64,000 nucleotides of DNA from Actinoplanes sp. TBRC 11911 (GTDB taxonomy: Bacteria; Actinomycetota; Actinomycetes; Mycobacteriales; Micromonosporaceae): contig NZ_JABBNC010000036.1 in NCBI RefSeq assembly GCF_012933445.1, positions 44,310-108,309 on the forward strand, read 5' to 3'. The translations under genes and the position numbers were made by a program. Positions 44,701-52,321 of the stretch are shown one piece after another. Below the pieces are notes generated by a model that worked only from the letters and a program-made list of their open reading frames with translations, was not told where the DNA came from and did no database searches. Each line of letters opens with the position of its first letter. The first letter of the stretch is position 1.

Positions 44701-47700
44701 CCACCTACGTCGAGTCGCTGGGCGACACCGGCACGACCGGCGACGAGTCCTGCACCTTCCTGGAGTACGTCCACCAGACCGCCAAGAACATCATCGGCCT
44801 GACCCGGCAGACCCGGACCAGTCCGACGACGTGCGCCGCGGCGGACTTCGACGCGCTCACCACGCTGAGCGCGGCCGGGCGCGTCGCCTACGACGGGGCC
44901 GGTTACGGCACGGCACTCGCCGACAACTCCCGCGGCGTGGCGAGTCAGACGTGGTCGCTGAAGGCCGACGGGTCCGGCTTCCAGACCGACGGGTCCAAAG
45001 CCGTCGACGCCATCGGCCGGGTCGTCGCCGCCACCGACCCGGACGGGAAGACCTCGAAGATCACCTACGAGCCGGCCACCGGGCAGGCGTTCCAGGTGAT
45101 CGAGGAGAACGCGCTCGGCCACAAGCAGACCCAGGAACTCGAGCCGGGACGTGCCGTCGCGACCACCACGACCGACGCGAACGGGTTGGTCAGCACCGCC
45201 GAGTTCGACCCGCTCGGCCGGCTCGTCAAGGGCTGGGCGCCGGGCCGCGCGGGCGCCGTGGTGCCCGACTTCGAGGCGACCTACACCATCCCGGCGCCGA
45301 ACGCCGACGGTGACCGGCGGCCGCCGTTCATCACCACCAGGGCTCGCGGCCACGACAACCGCATCGAGACCTCGGTGACCGTCTACGACGGACTCGGCCG
45401 CGAACGGCAGACCCAGGAACAGGCCACCGGCGGCGGCCGGCTGATCACCGACACGCTCTACAACAGCTCCGGCGAGGTGTGGCAGACCAACAACGCGTAC
45501 TTCAGCAAGGGCGGCCCGTCCGGGACGTTGTTCACGCCCGAGTCCGAGATCGCGGTGCCCAACGCGACCCGCTACACGTACGACGGGCTCGGCCGGGTGC
45601 TGCAGGAATTGCCGATCCTGCATGGCCAGGAAACCCCGGGCCGGGCGACGAAGTACGAGTACGGCACGGACTGGTCCACGGTCCGCAACCCGGTCGGCTC
45701 GGCGTCGTACAAGGTCTTCACCGACGCGCTGGGCCGCACCGCCCGGGTGGACACGTTCGGCCAGGACGCGCCCGGCGGCTTCACCTCGATGCGGTACACG
45801 TACGACTCCCGGGGGCGGATGACGAAGGCCGAGAACTCGGCGGCCAAGCCCGGCAACTACTGGTCCTGGTCGTACGACCTGCGGGGCCGGATGGTCCAGT
45901 CCGGTGACCCGGACACCGGGATCAGTACGACCGCGTACGACCACCGGGACCGGCCGGCGTCGACGACCGACGCGCGCGGCATCACCGTCAGCACCCAGTA
46001 CGACGTGCTGTCCCGGCCGGTCAAGCAGCTGCAGGGCAGCACCGTGCTGACCGAGGCCACGTACGACACGGCGCCCGGCGGCATCGGACTGCCCGCCACG
46101 TCGACCCGCTACACCGACGGCAAGGCGTACACGCAATCGATCGCGGGTTATACCGACGACTACCAGCCGACGGCGACCACGCTGACGCTGCCGGCGGACA
46201 TCGCCACCAAGTGGGGTCTGAAGAACTCCTACACGTACGGCTACACCTACACCGACACCGGACTGCCGGAGACGGTCAACCTGCCGGCGGTCGGGGGTGT
46301 CGCGGCCGAGAAGCTGATCGCCCGCTACGACAAGGACGGTCTTCCGCTGTCCGTGTCCGGGCAGAACTGGTACGGCTCCGAGACGTCCTACTCGCCGTAC
46401 GGGCAGCTCATGCGGTCGTCGCTCGGGGCACAGCCGTACCGGGTGTGGAATCTGTCGAACTACGACGAGGCCAGCGGCGCGCTCACCGACCAGCAGGTCT
46501 ACCGGGAGAGCACCGGCGACACCAGAATCGTCACCGGCGTGCTCGCCTCGCACCGGTCGTACACCTACGACAACGCGGGCAACGTCACCTCGGTGCGGGA
46601 GCGGTCGACCGGTATCGAGGAGCGGCAGTGCTTCTCGTACAACCCGATCGGCGAGCTCGCCAAGGCGTGGACCGACAAGAACCAGGAAGCGTGTTCCAGC
46701 GGCCCGCTCGGCACCGACGGCACGGTCAACGTGGCGGCCGGCAAGGACAACGCGGGGTACTGGCAGGAGTACGAGTACGACCTGCTGGGCAACCGCACGA
46801 AGCTGGTCGAGAAGGACCTGACCGGCAACACCGCCAAGGACGCGACCAGCACCTACACCTACGGCAAGGCGGACGGCAGTCAGCCCACCACGCTGACGAA
46901 GGTGACCAAGAAGTACGTCACCCCGGCCGGCGCGCAGGTCACCGCCGAGGCCCAGCGGCTCTACGAGCTGACCGGCGACACCAAGTCGATCACCTCGGTG
47001 GCCAACGGCGACACCCAGGAGCTGTCCTGGACGTGGGACGGGCAGCCCGAGCGGGTCTCCGGCGCCGGCGCCAACGGCAAGACCTCGCTGATCGGCATGG
47101 ACGGCAACTGCCTCGACCTGAAGGCCGGGGCCGCGGTCGCCGCCAACCCGATCCAGCTCTACGTGTGCAACGACACGATCGCGCAGAAGTGGGCGTTCAA
47201 GGCCACGCCGGGTCAGTCCGACGCCAACCGGGGCAACCTCGTGGCGTACGAGAACTGGTGTCTGCAGCCCGCCGCCAACACCGCGGGCTCGGCGGTCCTG
47301 CTGCAGAAGTGTGACGGGTCGGCGGCGCAGCAGCTCGACCGCGGCGCCACCGGCCAGTACAAACACCCGGCCTCCGGCCTGTGCGTGGCGGCGACCGCGG
47401 TGAACGCGGCGATCGTGCTGGCGACCTGCAACGCGACGGCGGCCGGCCAGCTCTGGGACGCGCACGACGAGACCCGCTACATCTACGGGCCGGACGGCTC
47501 CCGCCTGCTGACCATCGACGGCGAGCTGCAGGCCACGCTGAACCTCGGCGAGGCGCAGGTGACGGTGCGTCCCGGCGGCGTGCTGGTCAACACCCAGCGC
47601 ACGTACGCGGTGCCTGGCGGTGCGGTGCTGCGATACGCCTACGCCACCGGGGCTTCCGCGCTGGTCGCCCTGGTCAGTGATCCACAGGGCACGCCATCCG

Positions 47701-49523
47701 TGGAGATACCGCTCTCCGGCAACATGGATGTGCGGATCCGCAAACAGGACCCGTTCGGCAACCAGCGCGGCGCCGCCCCGCTCGGCGTCAACATGCAGAC
47801 GAACGCCGGGTTCCTGGGCGCGAACCGGGACGACTCGTCGGGCTTCACCCAGCTCGGGGCGCGTCTCTACGACCCGGCGGTGGGCCGGTTCCTGTCGGCT
47901 GACCCGCAGCTCGACCTGACCGACCCGATGCAGTTCAACGGGTACACGTACTCGCACAACAACCCGGTGACGTTCGCCGACCCGACCGGCATGTCGATCT
48001 CGCTGACCCCGTCGGAGATGGCGTCCGCACTGGCCGGCGCCGGTCTCTCGGCGGCCCAGGTCGCCCAGGCGCAGGCCGACTCGAACCGCTCCATCGTGGA
48101 CGTCATCCTGTCCGCCGCGTGGAGCATGCTGTCCGACTTCATCGGCCTCACCGACGCGATCAACTGCTTCGGCGGCGACATGTGGTCCTGCGGCAGCCTC
48201 ATCATCGGCGCGATCCCGTGGGCGAAGCTGGGCAAGATCCCGAAGGTCATCAAGGCGATCGACCGCACGATCAACGCCATCCAGGCGTGGAAGACCGCGA
48301 AGCGCGCGGCCGAGGCGGTGCTGGCGGCGGCGAAGGCGGCCGAGCGGGCCGCGATCAACGCCAAGAAGCTGGCGATCGAGAGGGCGAAGAAGGCCGCCCA
48401 GGCGGCGCGGAAGAAGGCCCTGGACAAGCTGAACACGACCAGCAGCCGGGCGACCCAGGCGGCAAAGAAGACGGGTAACCCGGCGCAGAAGGCCGCGCAG
48501 GCCAAGGCGGCCCCGAAGAGCTCGGCGGCGGCGAGCTCGGGCGCCGGCAGCAAGAAGGGCGGCGGTTCGTCCGCCAAGCCGGGCGGTTCGTCCGGGGCGT
48601 CCAACCGCAGCAAGGGCGGCGCCAGCGAGAGCGGCAACAGCGGCAAGGCCGACGGCGGCGGCGAAGGCGGCGGCAAGTGCAACAGCTTCGTGCCCGGCAC
48701 GAAGGTGCTCATGGCCGACGGATCCGCCAAGCCGATCGAAAAGGTGAAGGCCGGCGACAAGGTCAAGGCCACCGACCCGCAGACGGGGGAGACGCGGGTC
48801 GAGACGGTCACCGCCGAGATCACCGGCAGCGGCGTCAAGCACCTGGTGAAGGTGACGATCGACACCGACGGCAAGAAGGGTTCCCAGACCGCGGAGGTCA
48901 CCGCGACCGACGGCCACCCCTTCTGGGTCCCCGAGCTGGGCGAGTGGGTGAAAGCCACCGACCTGCGCAATGGTGAGTGGCTGCGAACGAGCGCCGGCAC
49001 GTATGTGCAGGTCTCGGCGATCGAGCGGTGGACGGCGCCACAGGCCCGCGTCCACAACCTCACGGTCAGCGACGTCCACACCTACTACGTGCTCGCGGGC
49101 ATCGCGCCGGTTCTTGTCCACAACTGCGAGGACATGGACGACCATGCCCGAGCGTCCGAAAACGCCGCATTCTCCAAAAACCCCGAGAAAGCGACGGGAG
49201 GGGTTCTGCACATTGACGGACACGGATCATTTGACCTTGATTCGGCGTCGCTGCACCCGGCGGTCAGGGCGGACATCCTCAGATCGGGGGTGGGGCGAGT
49301 CGGTGACGACTTCTACGGTTCCCACGTGGAAATTCAGGCCGCTTTCCTGATGCGGAAATTTGGCGGCGAAGGCGCGGTAGGCCGCCTGATGATCACCCAT
49401 GAAAGGGGCATGTGTGGATTCTGTCGCGGTAATGTCGCCAGTTTGCTTCCGGCGGGCGCATCACTGACGGTGCGATTCGGACGTGCCGGGAGGTTCTTCC
49501 AGGCTGGAAGGTACTTCGGCTGA
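41778..49523 (+). CDS. Secreted RHS-family polymorphic toxin with ricin-B lectin, Hint and DddA-like deaminase tip
   Basis: ATG 41778 follows GGTGGGAG and gives about 2581 aa (GTG 41730 would add 16). Order: signal peptide (residues ~1-46, AAIVLLLSVILAVTTMPAAA); SpvB-like entry region (YSYQIQVPETAGGLMPKVGL, ~310-370); YD/RHS repeats (~1080-1760, such as RYTYDGLGRVL); ricin-B-type lectin (~1768-1898); RHS core GARLYDPAVGRFLSADP (~2027) ending PTGM; Lys/Ala coiled segment and Ser/Gly linker (~2170-2300); Hint domain (2301-2450); toxin tip (2450-2581). RHS shells encapsulate their C-terminal toxin; Hint domains release it. Immunity gene follows downstream. Confidence 0.95.
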   Translation: MRATGPVSGLRWRRGGRAAIVLLLSVILAVTTMPAAAFAIPGAGMDREDTAVELPDLPESTPVEQNEDADENLTTAPEVASEEYAPTAVDAWQAGSGAVDLTGAEPGAAPVRVADLPVALGVPDGGDAAALAGTWTVDLAAPESSQDAGVAGLIMKITPPATADPAAAVALSVDYTTFADLYGPQAADRFGLVTLPDCVYDSPDAGDCAPVPAEETAGAQTVPSEVSVGSASSFARAASPRRVVSGDIPVGQLLAEAGSGSGVAARAAAADDSGVVGALDTGASAAGDYTATPLQSSGSWAAGSSSGAFTYSYQIQVPETAGGLMPKVGLSYSSQSVDGRTSATNNQASWIGDGWDYNAGAITRTYANCRQDSTVDGASNAKHRTADLCWGSNNATLSLAGMTTELVYDNGTWTTGNGDGSKVELRKDTGLGNGDNDGEHWVVTTRDGTRYYFGLNRLPGWSDHGADADDPVTNSVLTVPVYANHAGEDCYQGSTIDAFKKSFCTQAWRWSLDYVEDVHGNAMSLWWAKETNYYARNFDFKAPVKYDRGGYLTHIDYGQRAGSVFTATAPARVFFTVAERCFAEGGVSCTEENFAGKDPGKYRIWYDTPADLRCEAGKKCWNAGPSFFTRKRLDKVSTSAQRRTDTTARQVVDEYQLKQSFPKLRTGPNTALWLESISRTGYARKGTTDASATLNPVRFEPNVDDMPNRVMRGDSDPRPGFSRLRIGRVINEYGGETVVTYKSPEGQCATGSGLPGKGDTAELKSNDRLCFPVFWHPDPEVEDIDWFHKYVVAGIEELPAVDGAVGTTTNYAYRNPGWKLAEQEFSKKSTRTYSDFAGFEQTTVLTGADDAAIGSKRTKAVTRYFRGMGDTVSMKDITGAEIAKDAEPFAGRIAEELTYADAGDADDNWLTRSVSYPQATKLAERAREGISPLRAWRVTEPRQVTYTKSSGTGDDTRTMRTTENRTTFDPAYGLPTYVESLGDTGTTGDESCTFLEYVHQTAKNIIGLTRQTRTSPTTCAAADFDALTTLSAAGRVAYDGAGYGTALADNSRGVASQTWSLKADGSGFQTDGSKAVDAIGRVVAATDPDGKTSKITYEPATGQAFQVIEENALGHKQTQELEPGRAVATTTTDANGLVSTAEFDPLGRLVKGWAPGRAGAVVPDFEATYTIPAPNADGDRRPPFITTRARGHDNRIETSVTVYDGLGRERQTQEQATGGGRLITDTLYNSSGEVWQTNNAYFSKGGPSGTLFTPESEIAVPNATRYTYDGLGRVLQELPILHGQETPGRATKYEYGTDWSTVRNPVGSASYKVFTDALGRTARVDTFGQDAPGGFTSMRYTYDSRGRMTKAENSAAKPGNYWSWSYDLRGRMVQSGDPDTGISTTAYDHRDRPASTTDARGITVSTQYDVLSRPVKQLQGSTVLTEATYDTAPGGIGLPATSTRYTDGKAYTQSIAGYTDDYQPTATTLTLPADIATKWGLKNSYTYGYTYTDTGLPETVNLPAVGGVAAEKLIARYDKDGLPLSVSGQNWYGSETSYSPYGQLMRSSLGAQPYRVWNLSNYDEASGALTDQQVYRESTGDTRIVTGVLASHRSYTYDNAGNVTSVRERSTGIEERQCFSYNPIGELAKAWTDKNQEACSSGPLGTDGTVNVAAGKDNAGYWQEYEYDLLGNRTKLVEKDLTGNTAKDATSTYTYGKADGSQPTTLTKVTKKYVTPAGAQVTAEAQRLYELTGDTKSITSVANGDTQELSWTWDGQPERVSGAGANGKTSLIGMDGNCLDLKAGAAVAANPIQLYVCNDTIAQKWAFKATPGQSDANRGNLVAYENWCLQPAANTAGSAVLLQKCDGSAAQQLDRGATGQYKHPASGLCVAATAVNAAIVLATCNATAAGQLWDAHDETRYIYGPDGSRLLTIDGELQATLNLGEAQVTVRPGGVLVNTQRTYAVPGGAVLRYAYATGASALVALVSDPQGTPSVEIPLSGNMDVRIRKQDPFGNQRGAAPLGVNMQTNAGFLGANRDDSSGFTQLGARLYDPAVGRFLSADPQLDLTDPMQFNGYTYSHNNPVTFADPTGMSISLTPSEMASALAGAGLSAAQVAQAQADSNRSIVDVILSAAWSMLSDFIGLTDAINCFGGDMWSCGSLIIGAIPWAKLGKIPKVIKAIDRTINAIQAWKTAKRAAEAVLAAAKAAERAAINAKKLAIERAKKAAQAARKKALDKLNTTSSRATQAAKKTGNPAQKAAQAKAAPKSSAAASSGAGSKKGGGSSAKPGGSSGASNRSKGGASESGNSGKADGGGEGGGKCNSFVPGTKVLMADGSAKPIEKVKAGDKVKATDPQTGETRVETVTAEITGSGVKHLVKVTIDTDGKKGSQTAEVTATDGHPFWVPELGEWVKATDLRNGEWLRTSAGTYVQVSAIERWTAPQARVHNLTVSDVHTYYVLAGIAPVLVHNCEDMDDHARASENAAFSKNPEKATGGVLHIDGHGSFDLDSASLHPAVRADILRSGVGRVGDDFYGSHVEIQAAFLMRKFGGEGAVGRLMITHERGMCGFCRGNVASLLPAGASLTVRFGRAGRFFQAGRYFG
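47080..47470 (+). other. Ricin-B-type lectin domain inside the RHS protein
   Basis: Residues ~1768-1898 contain three beta-trefoil-like repeats: MDGNCLDLKAG with QLYVCN and AQKWAF; NWCLQPAANTAGSAVLLQKC with AQQLDR; SGLCVAATAVNAAIVLATCN with GQLWDA. These are the Cys-x-Asp / QxW-type hallmarks of carbohydrate-binding ricin-B domains. The RHS repeat pattern resumes directly after it. Confidence 0.85.
48678..49127 (+). other. Hint (hedgehog/intein) autoprocessing domain
   Basis: The domain runs from Cys2301 (CNSFVPGTKVLMADGSAKPI) through TDGHPFWVPELGEW and VHNLTVSDVHTYYVLAGIAP to VHNC (His2448-Asn2449-Cys2450). The nucleophilic Cys1, the TxxH block and the terminal His-Asn are all present, so peptide-bond cleavage before the toxin tip is plausible. 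Confidence 0.92.
49128..49523 (+). other. C-terminal toxin domain, SCP1.201/DddA-like DNA cytidine deaminase
   Basis: About 130 residues after the Hint domain. SHVEIQAAFLMRK (His2516, Glu2518) and GMCGFCRGNVASLLPAGASL (Cys2546, Cys2549) reproduce the zinc-binding/catalytic HxE and CxxC motifs and spacing of SCP1.201-type deaminases; Burkholderia DddA has HVEGQSALFMRD and GTCGFCVNMTETLLPENAKM at the same places. Known members deaminate cytosine in double-stranded DNA. The N-terminal strand GGVLHIDGHGSFDL also fits. Codon use becomes less G+C-rich exactly here. Confidence 0.87.
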
Positions 49524-49532
49524 CAGCCGGAT

Positions 49533-49569
49533 GCTACGGGCGCGGCCGTTGCGGGCCGCGCCCCGTAGC
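49533..49569 (+). terminator. Terminator after the RHS toxin gene
   Basis: GCTACGGGCGCGGCC pairs with GGCCGCGCCCCGTAGC (one extra C) around GTTGCG, a very stable stem starting 10 bp after the stop. It separates toxin and immunity transcription. Confidence 0.85.
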
Positions 49570-49592
49570 CATTCATGAAGTCCTACACGTGA

Positions 49593-49598
49593 CATAAT
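49593..49598 (+). promoter_or_regulatory. Leaderless-type -10 for the immunity gene
   Basis: CATAAT followed by six bases and GTG 49605. Lying after the terminator, it suggests that the downstream gene is expressed independently of the toxin. Confidence 0.5.
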
Positions 49599-49604
49599 GC
49601 GCCG

Positions 49605-50216
49605 GTGACCGACGAACTCCCCGAGCCGCGCAGGATCCTCGAAGAGACCGACTGGGCCGGACTCCAAAACAGGGACGGGGCGGCCTATCCGGTAACGCCT
49701 GCCATGCTTCGCAATCTTACGTCGGGCGATCAGCAGGCCGTTTCGGCAGCGCTCGGCCACCTTTCGCGCGAGTTGATGGAATATCCGAACGTCTATTCCG
49801 CAGCGGTGCCGGCCGCCCGGTATGTCACCGCGCTCCTGGCTTTACTCACACCGGAGAAGACGCTGCGGGCTCAATTGTTGTCCTGGCTGTCCAGTTTGGT
49901 CGATGCGGTCAGCGACGCCATGGCGCTTGAGTTCTTCGAGCTGGCCGGATTCTCGCCCCTGGAGAACCCTGATTCCACGTTCCGGAAGATTCGAGAGATC
50001 CGTCCCCAGATATTCGCCGGTGTCGCCGCCTGTATCGACGATCAGGATCCGGTGGTCCGGGAGGAGGCCATCGCCGCGGCGGTTGTCATCGTCGAGGCCC
50101 CGGAGCTTGCGTCTCATCGCCAGGCGTTGACCCCGTTGGTCAAAGAGGTCTTGGCGGTCAGTTCGAAACCGGCTTATCGCCAGCGAGCATCAGCCGCGCT
50201 TGAGGCGTGGGGCTAG
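49605..50216 (+). CDS. Putative immunity protein, all-alpha HEAT-like repeats
   Basis: A 203-aa cytoplasmic protein with no signal peptide. It is almost entirely predicted helical, with repeated helix pairs such as NLTSGDQQAVSAALGHLSRE, AAVPAARYVTALLALL, AACIDDQDPVVREEAIAAAV and VSSKPAYRQRASAALEAWG, resembling HEAT/armadillo-type immunity proteins of polymorphic toxin loci. It follows the deaminase-tipped RHS gene directly and shares its lower G+C codon use. The immunity role is inference from position. It converges on the WYL regulator with a four-base overlap. Confidence 0.72.
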   Translation: MTDELPEPRRILEETDWAGLQNRDGAAYPVTPAMLRNLTSGDQQAVSAALGHLSRELMEYPNVYSAAVPAARYVTALLALLTPEKTLRAQLLSWLSSLVDAVSDAMALEFFELAGFSPLENPDSTFRKIREIRPQIFAGVAACIDDQDPVVREEAIAAAVVIVEAPELASHRQALTPLVKEVLAVSSKPAYRQRASAALEAWG

Positions 50217-51106
50217 ATCGCGCGCTGATACCGCTCCGCCAGCGCACGCAGCGCCTCCGCCAGCTCCGGCGCGTCCACCACCGTGAAGTCGGCGCCCAGG
50301 AAACCCAGCCACAGAGCCAACGCCTCCGGGCTGTCGGAACCCGGCTCGAACGCGCACCGGTCCTCGCCCAGCGCCTCCACCTCCACCGGGATCGGCATCC
50401 GCGCCCGCACATGGTCGGCGGACGCATGCACGATCACCCGCGCCCGGTAATGCCACGTCGCCTCGCCCAGGCCGCGGACGATCTCTCGCTCCGGTGGCAG
50501 GGCGCGCGGCGTGAACCTCGGCCCGGTCGGGGTGCGCGGTGAAATCCGGTCCACGCGGAACGTGCGCCAGTCGTCCCGGTCCAGGTCCCACGCCAGCAGA
50601 TACCAGCGCTGCCGGTCGTTGACCAGCCGATACGGCTCGACCCTGCGACGGGCTCCGCCGCGATAGTCGAACCGCAACTGCTCCTGGTCGCGGCAGGCGC
50701 ACGCCAGGGCGTACAGGATGTCGGGGTTGATCTGTGGGCCGCCGGGCGGAAGGGCCACGGTCGACGCCCGGACGGCCTCGACCCGCCGGCGCAGGCGGGA
50801 CGGCAGCAACTGCTGCAGCTTGACCAGGGCCCGCAACGACGTCTCGGCGAGCGGCCCGGTGCGCAAGGCGACGGCCACCGCGACCGCCTCGTCGTCGTCG
50901 AGCAGCAACGGCGGCATGGTCGCGCCGGTGCCGAGGCGGTAACCGCCCGCCACCCCGGGCCGGCTGTCCACCGGATAGCCGAGGCCGCGCAGCCGTTCCA
51001 CGTCGTGCCGGATGGTGCGCGGGGTGACGCCGAGACGCGAGGCCAGCTCGGTGCCGGTCCAGTCGCGCCGCGCTTGGAGCAGGGCGAGCAGGCGTAGGAG
51101 CCGCAT
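50213..51106 (-). CDS. YafY-type HTH/WYL-domain transcriptional regulator
   Basis: A 297-aa regulator with an N-terminal DeoR-like HTH (RLLALLQARRDWTGTELASRLGVTPRTIRHDV, shown here in parts: LLALLQARRDWTGTELASRL and GVTPRTIRHDVERL) and a WYL ligand-binding domain with RWYLLAWDLDRDDWRTFRVD, followed by a WCX-like C-terminus. It is divergent from the epoxide hydrolase gene with a 61-bp gap, so that gene is its likely target. Confidence 0.92.
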   Translation of the reverse strand: MRLLRLLALLQARRDWTGTELASRLGVTPRTIRHDVERLRGLGYPVDSRPGVAGGYRLGTGATMPPLLLDDDEAVAVAVALRTGPLAETSLRALVKLQQLLPSRLRRRVEAVRASTVALPPGGPQINPDILYALACACRDQEQLRFDYRGGARRRVEPYRLVNDRQRWYLLAWDLDRDDWRTFRVDRISPRTPTGPRFTPRALPPEREIVRGLGEATWHYRARVIVHASADHVRARMPIPVEVEALGEDRCAFEPGSDSPEALALWLGFLGADFTVVDAPELAEALRALAERYQRAI

Positions 51107-51112
51107 TCACAA

Positions 51113-51118
51113 AGATTA
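51113..51118 (-). promoter_or_regulatory. Leaderless-type -10 for the WYL regulator
   Basis: On the minus strand TAATCT is followed by six bases and the ATG at 51106. Confidence 0.5.
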
Positions 51119-51155
51119 ACGCCGATCGCGGAAGGATCCGTTCCGCAATTGCTCC

Positions 51156-51161
51156 TAGCCT
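51156..51161 (+). promoter_or_regulatory. Leaderless-type -10 for the epoxide hydrolase gene
   Basis: TAGCCT followed by six bases and ATG 51168; back to back with the regulator promoter. Confidence 0.5.
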
Positions 51162-51167
51162 GCCCTT

Positions 51168-52262
51168 ATGACCTTCCGTATCGAGATTCCGGAAAAAGAC
51201 CTCGACGACCTCAACGCCCGTCTCACGAACGCCCGCTGGCCCGCTTTCGTCTCGCCGGACGGCTGGAACCGTGGCATCCCGCTCGATGAGATGCGCGATC
51301 TCGCCGACTACTGGCGGACCGGTTTCGACTGGCGCGCCCAGGAGGCCCGGCTCAACCGCTATCCGCAATTCGTCACCGAGATCGACGGCCAGCGCATTCA
51401 CTTCCTGCACGTCCGCTCGGCCCGGCCGGACGCCAAGGCGCTGATGCTCACGCACGGCTACCCCAGCTCGGTGGTCGAGTTCCTGCCGCTGATCGACCTG
51501 CTCAGCGACGACTTCCATCTGGTTGTGCCGTCGCTTCCCGGGTACGCCTTCTCGACTCCCCTGTCCGCAACCGGCTGGACGATGGCCCGCACCGCGCACG
51601 CCTGGACCGCGTTGATGGCATCACTGGGCTATCAGCGGTACGGCGTACACGGCGGCGACATCGGCGCGGGCGTGTCCGGCACCGTGGCCGGGATCGACGG
51701 CGAGCACGTCATCGGCGTCCACGTGGTGACCGACCCGGCGACCGCGGCCGCGACCGCCACCTTCCTGCCCGGCATGGCCGACCGCCTCGACCCGAATGAT
51801 CCCGTCGACAAGCTGATCCTCGACCGGATGGCCACCTTCAGCGGCGAGGGCTCCGGCTACCTGGCGATCCAGAACAGCAGACCCCAGACCATCGCGTACG
51901 GGCTGACCGACTCCCCGTTGCTGCAACTGGCCTGGATCGCCGAGAAGCTGCACGAGTGGACCGAGCGCCCCGTCGACCGCGACCTGATCCTCGCCACCGT
52001 CAGCCTCTACTGGTTCACCGGGTCCGGTGCGACCGCGGCGCACACCCTCTACGAGCAGGCCCACTCGTCGGATTGGGGTGCGCCGCCGTCGGTGCCGCAG
52101 GGCTTCGCGGTGTTCGGCGCCGACGAGACGGTCCGCAAACTCGTACCGGCGCCACCTAGTGCACATTGGACCGAATTCGCCCATGGCCGCCATTTCCCGG
52201 CAATGGAGGCACCCGCGGATCTGGCGGCGGACCTGCGCGCCTTCTTCGGTCCACTGCAGTAA
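51168..52262 (+). CDS. Epoxide hydrolase (alpha/beta hydrolase, EHN type)
   Basis: A 364-aa enzyme with the N-terminal EHN domain (FRIEIPEKDLDDLNARLTNA, W..GIPLDEMRDLADYWR) and an alpha/beta-hydrolase fold. The oxyanion-hole motif THGYPSSVVEF, nucleophile Asp164 in VHGGDIGAGVSG and the C-terminal catalytic His in GRHFPAMEAP are present. It resembles microsomal-type epoxide hydrolases acting on xenobiotic or secondary-metabolite epoxides; substrate unknown. Probably controlled by the divergent WYL regulator. Confidence 0.94.
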   Translation: MTFRIEIPEKDLDDLNARLTNARWPAFVSPDGWNRGIPLDEMRDLADYWRTGFDWRAQEARLNRYPQFVTEIDGQRIHFLHVRSARPDAKALMLTHGYPSSVVEFLPLIDLLSDDFHLVVPSLPGYAFSTPLSATGWTMARTAHAWTALMASLGYQRYGVHGGDIGAGVSGTVAGIDGEHVIGVHVVTDPATAAATATFLPGMADRLDPNDPVDKLILDRMATFSGEGSGYLAIQNSRPQTIAYGLTDSPLLQLAWIAEKLHEWTERPVDRDLILATVSLYWFTGSGATAAHTLYEQAHSSDWGAPPSVPQGFAVFGADETVRKLVPAPPSAHWTEFAHGRHFPAMEAPADLAADLRAFFGPLQ

Positions 52263-52308
52263 GTCATAAATTCGCCCGTACGTCTCCGGGGCGTCCGCAT
52301 GGTGCATT

Positions 52309-52314
52309 TACCTT
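52309..52314 (+). promoter_or_regulatory. Leaderless-type -10
   Basis: TACCTT followed by seven bases and GTG 52322. Confidence 0.4.
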
Positions 52315-52321
52315 CGCGCCT

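Noticed and set aside
42969..49223. A 2084-codon open frame on the minus strand across the RHS gene
   Set aside because: Antisense shadow of a G+C-rich gene; low-complexity Arg/Val/Gly/Ala composition, no domain, no ribosome-binding site.
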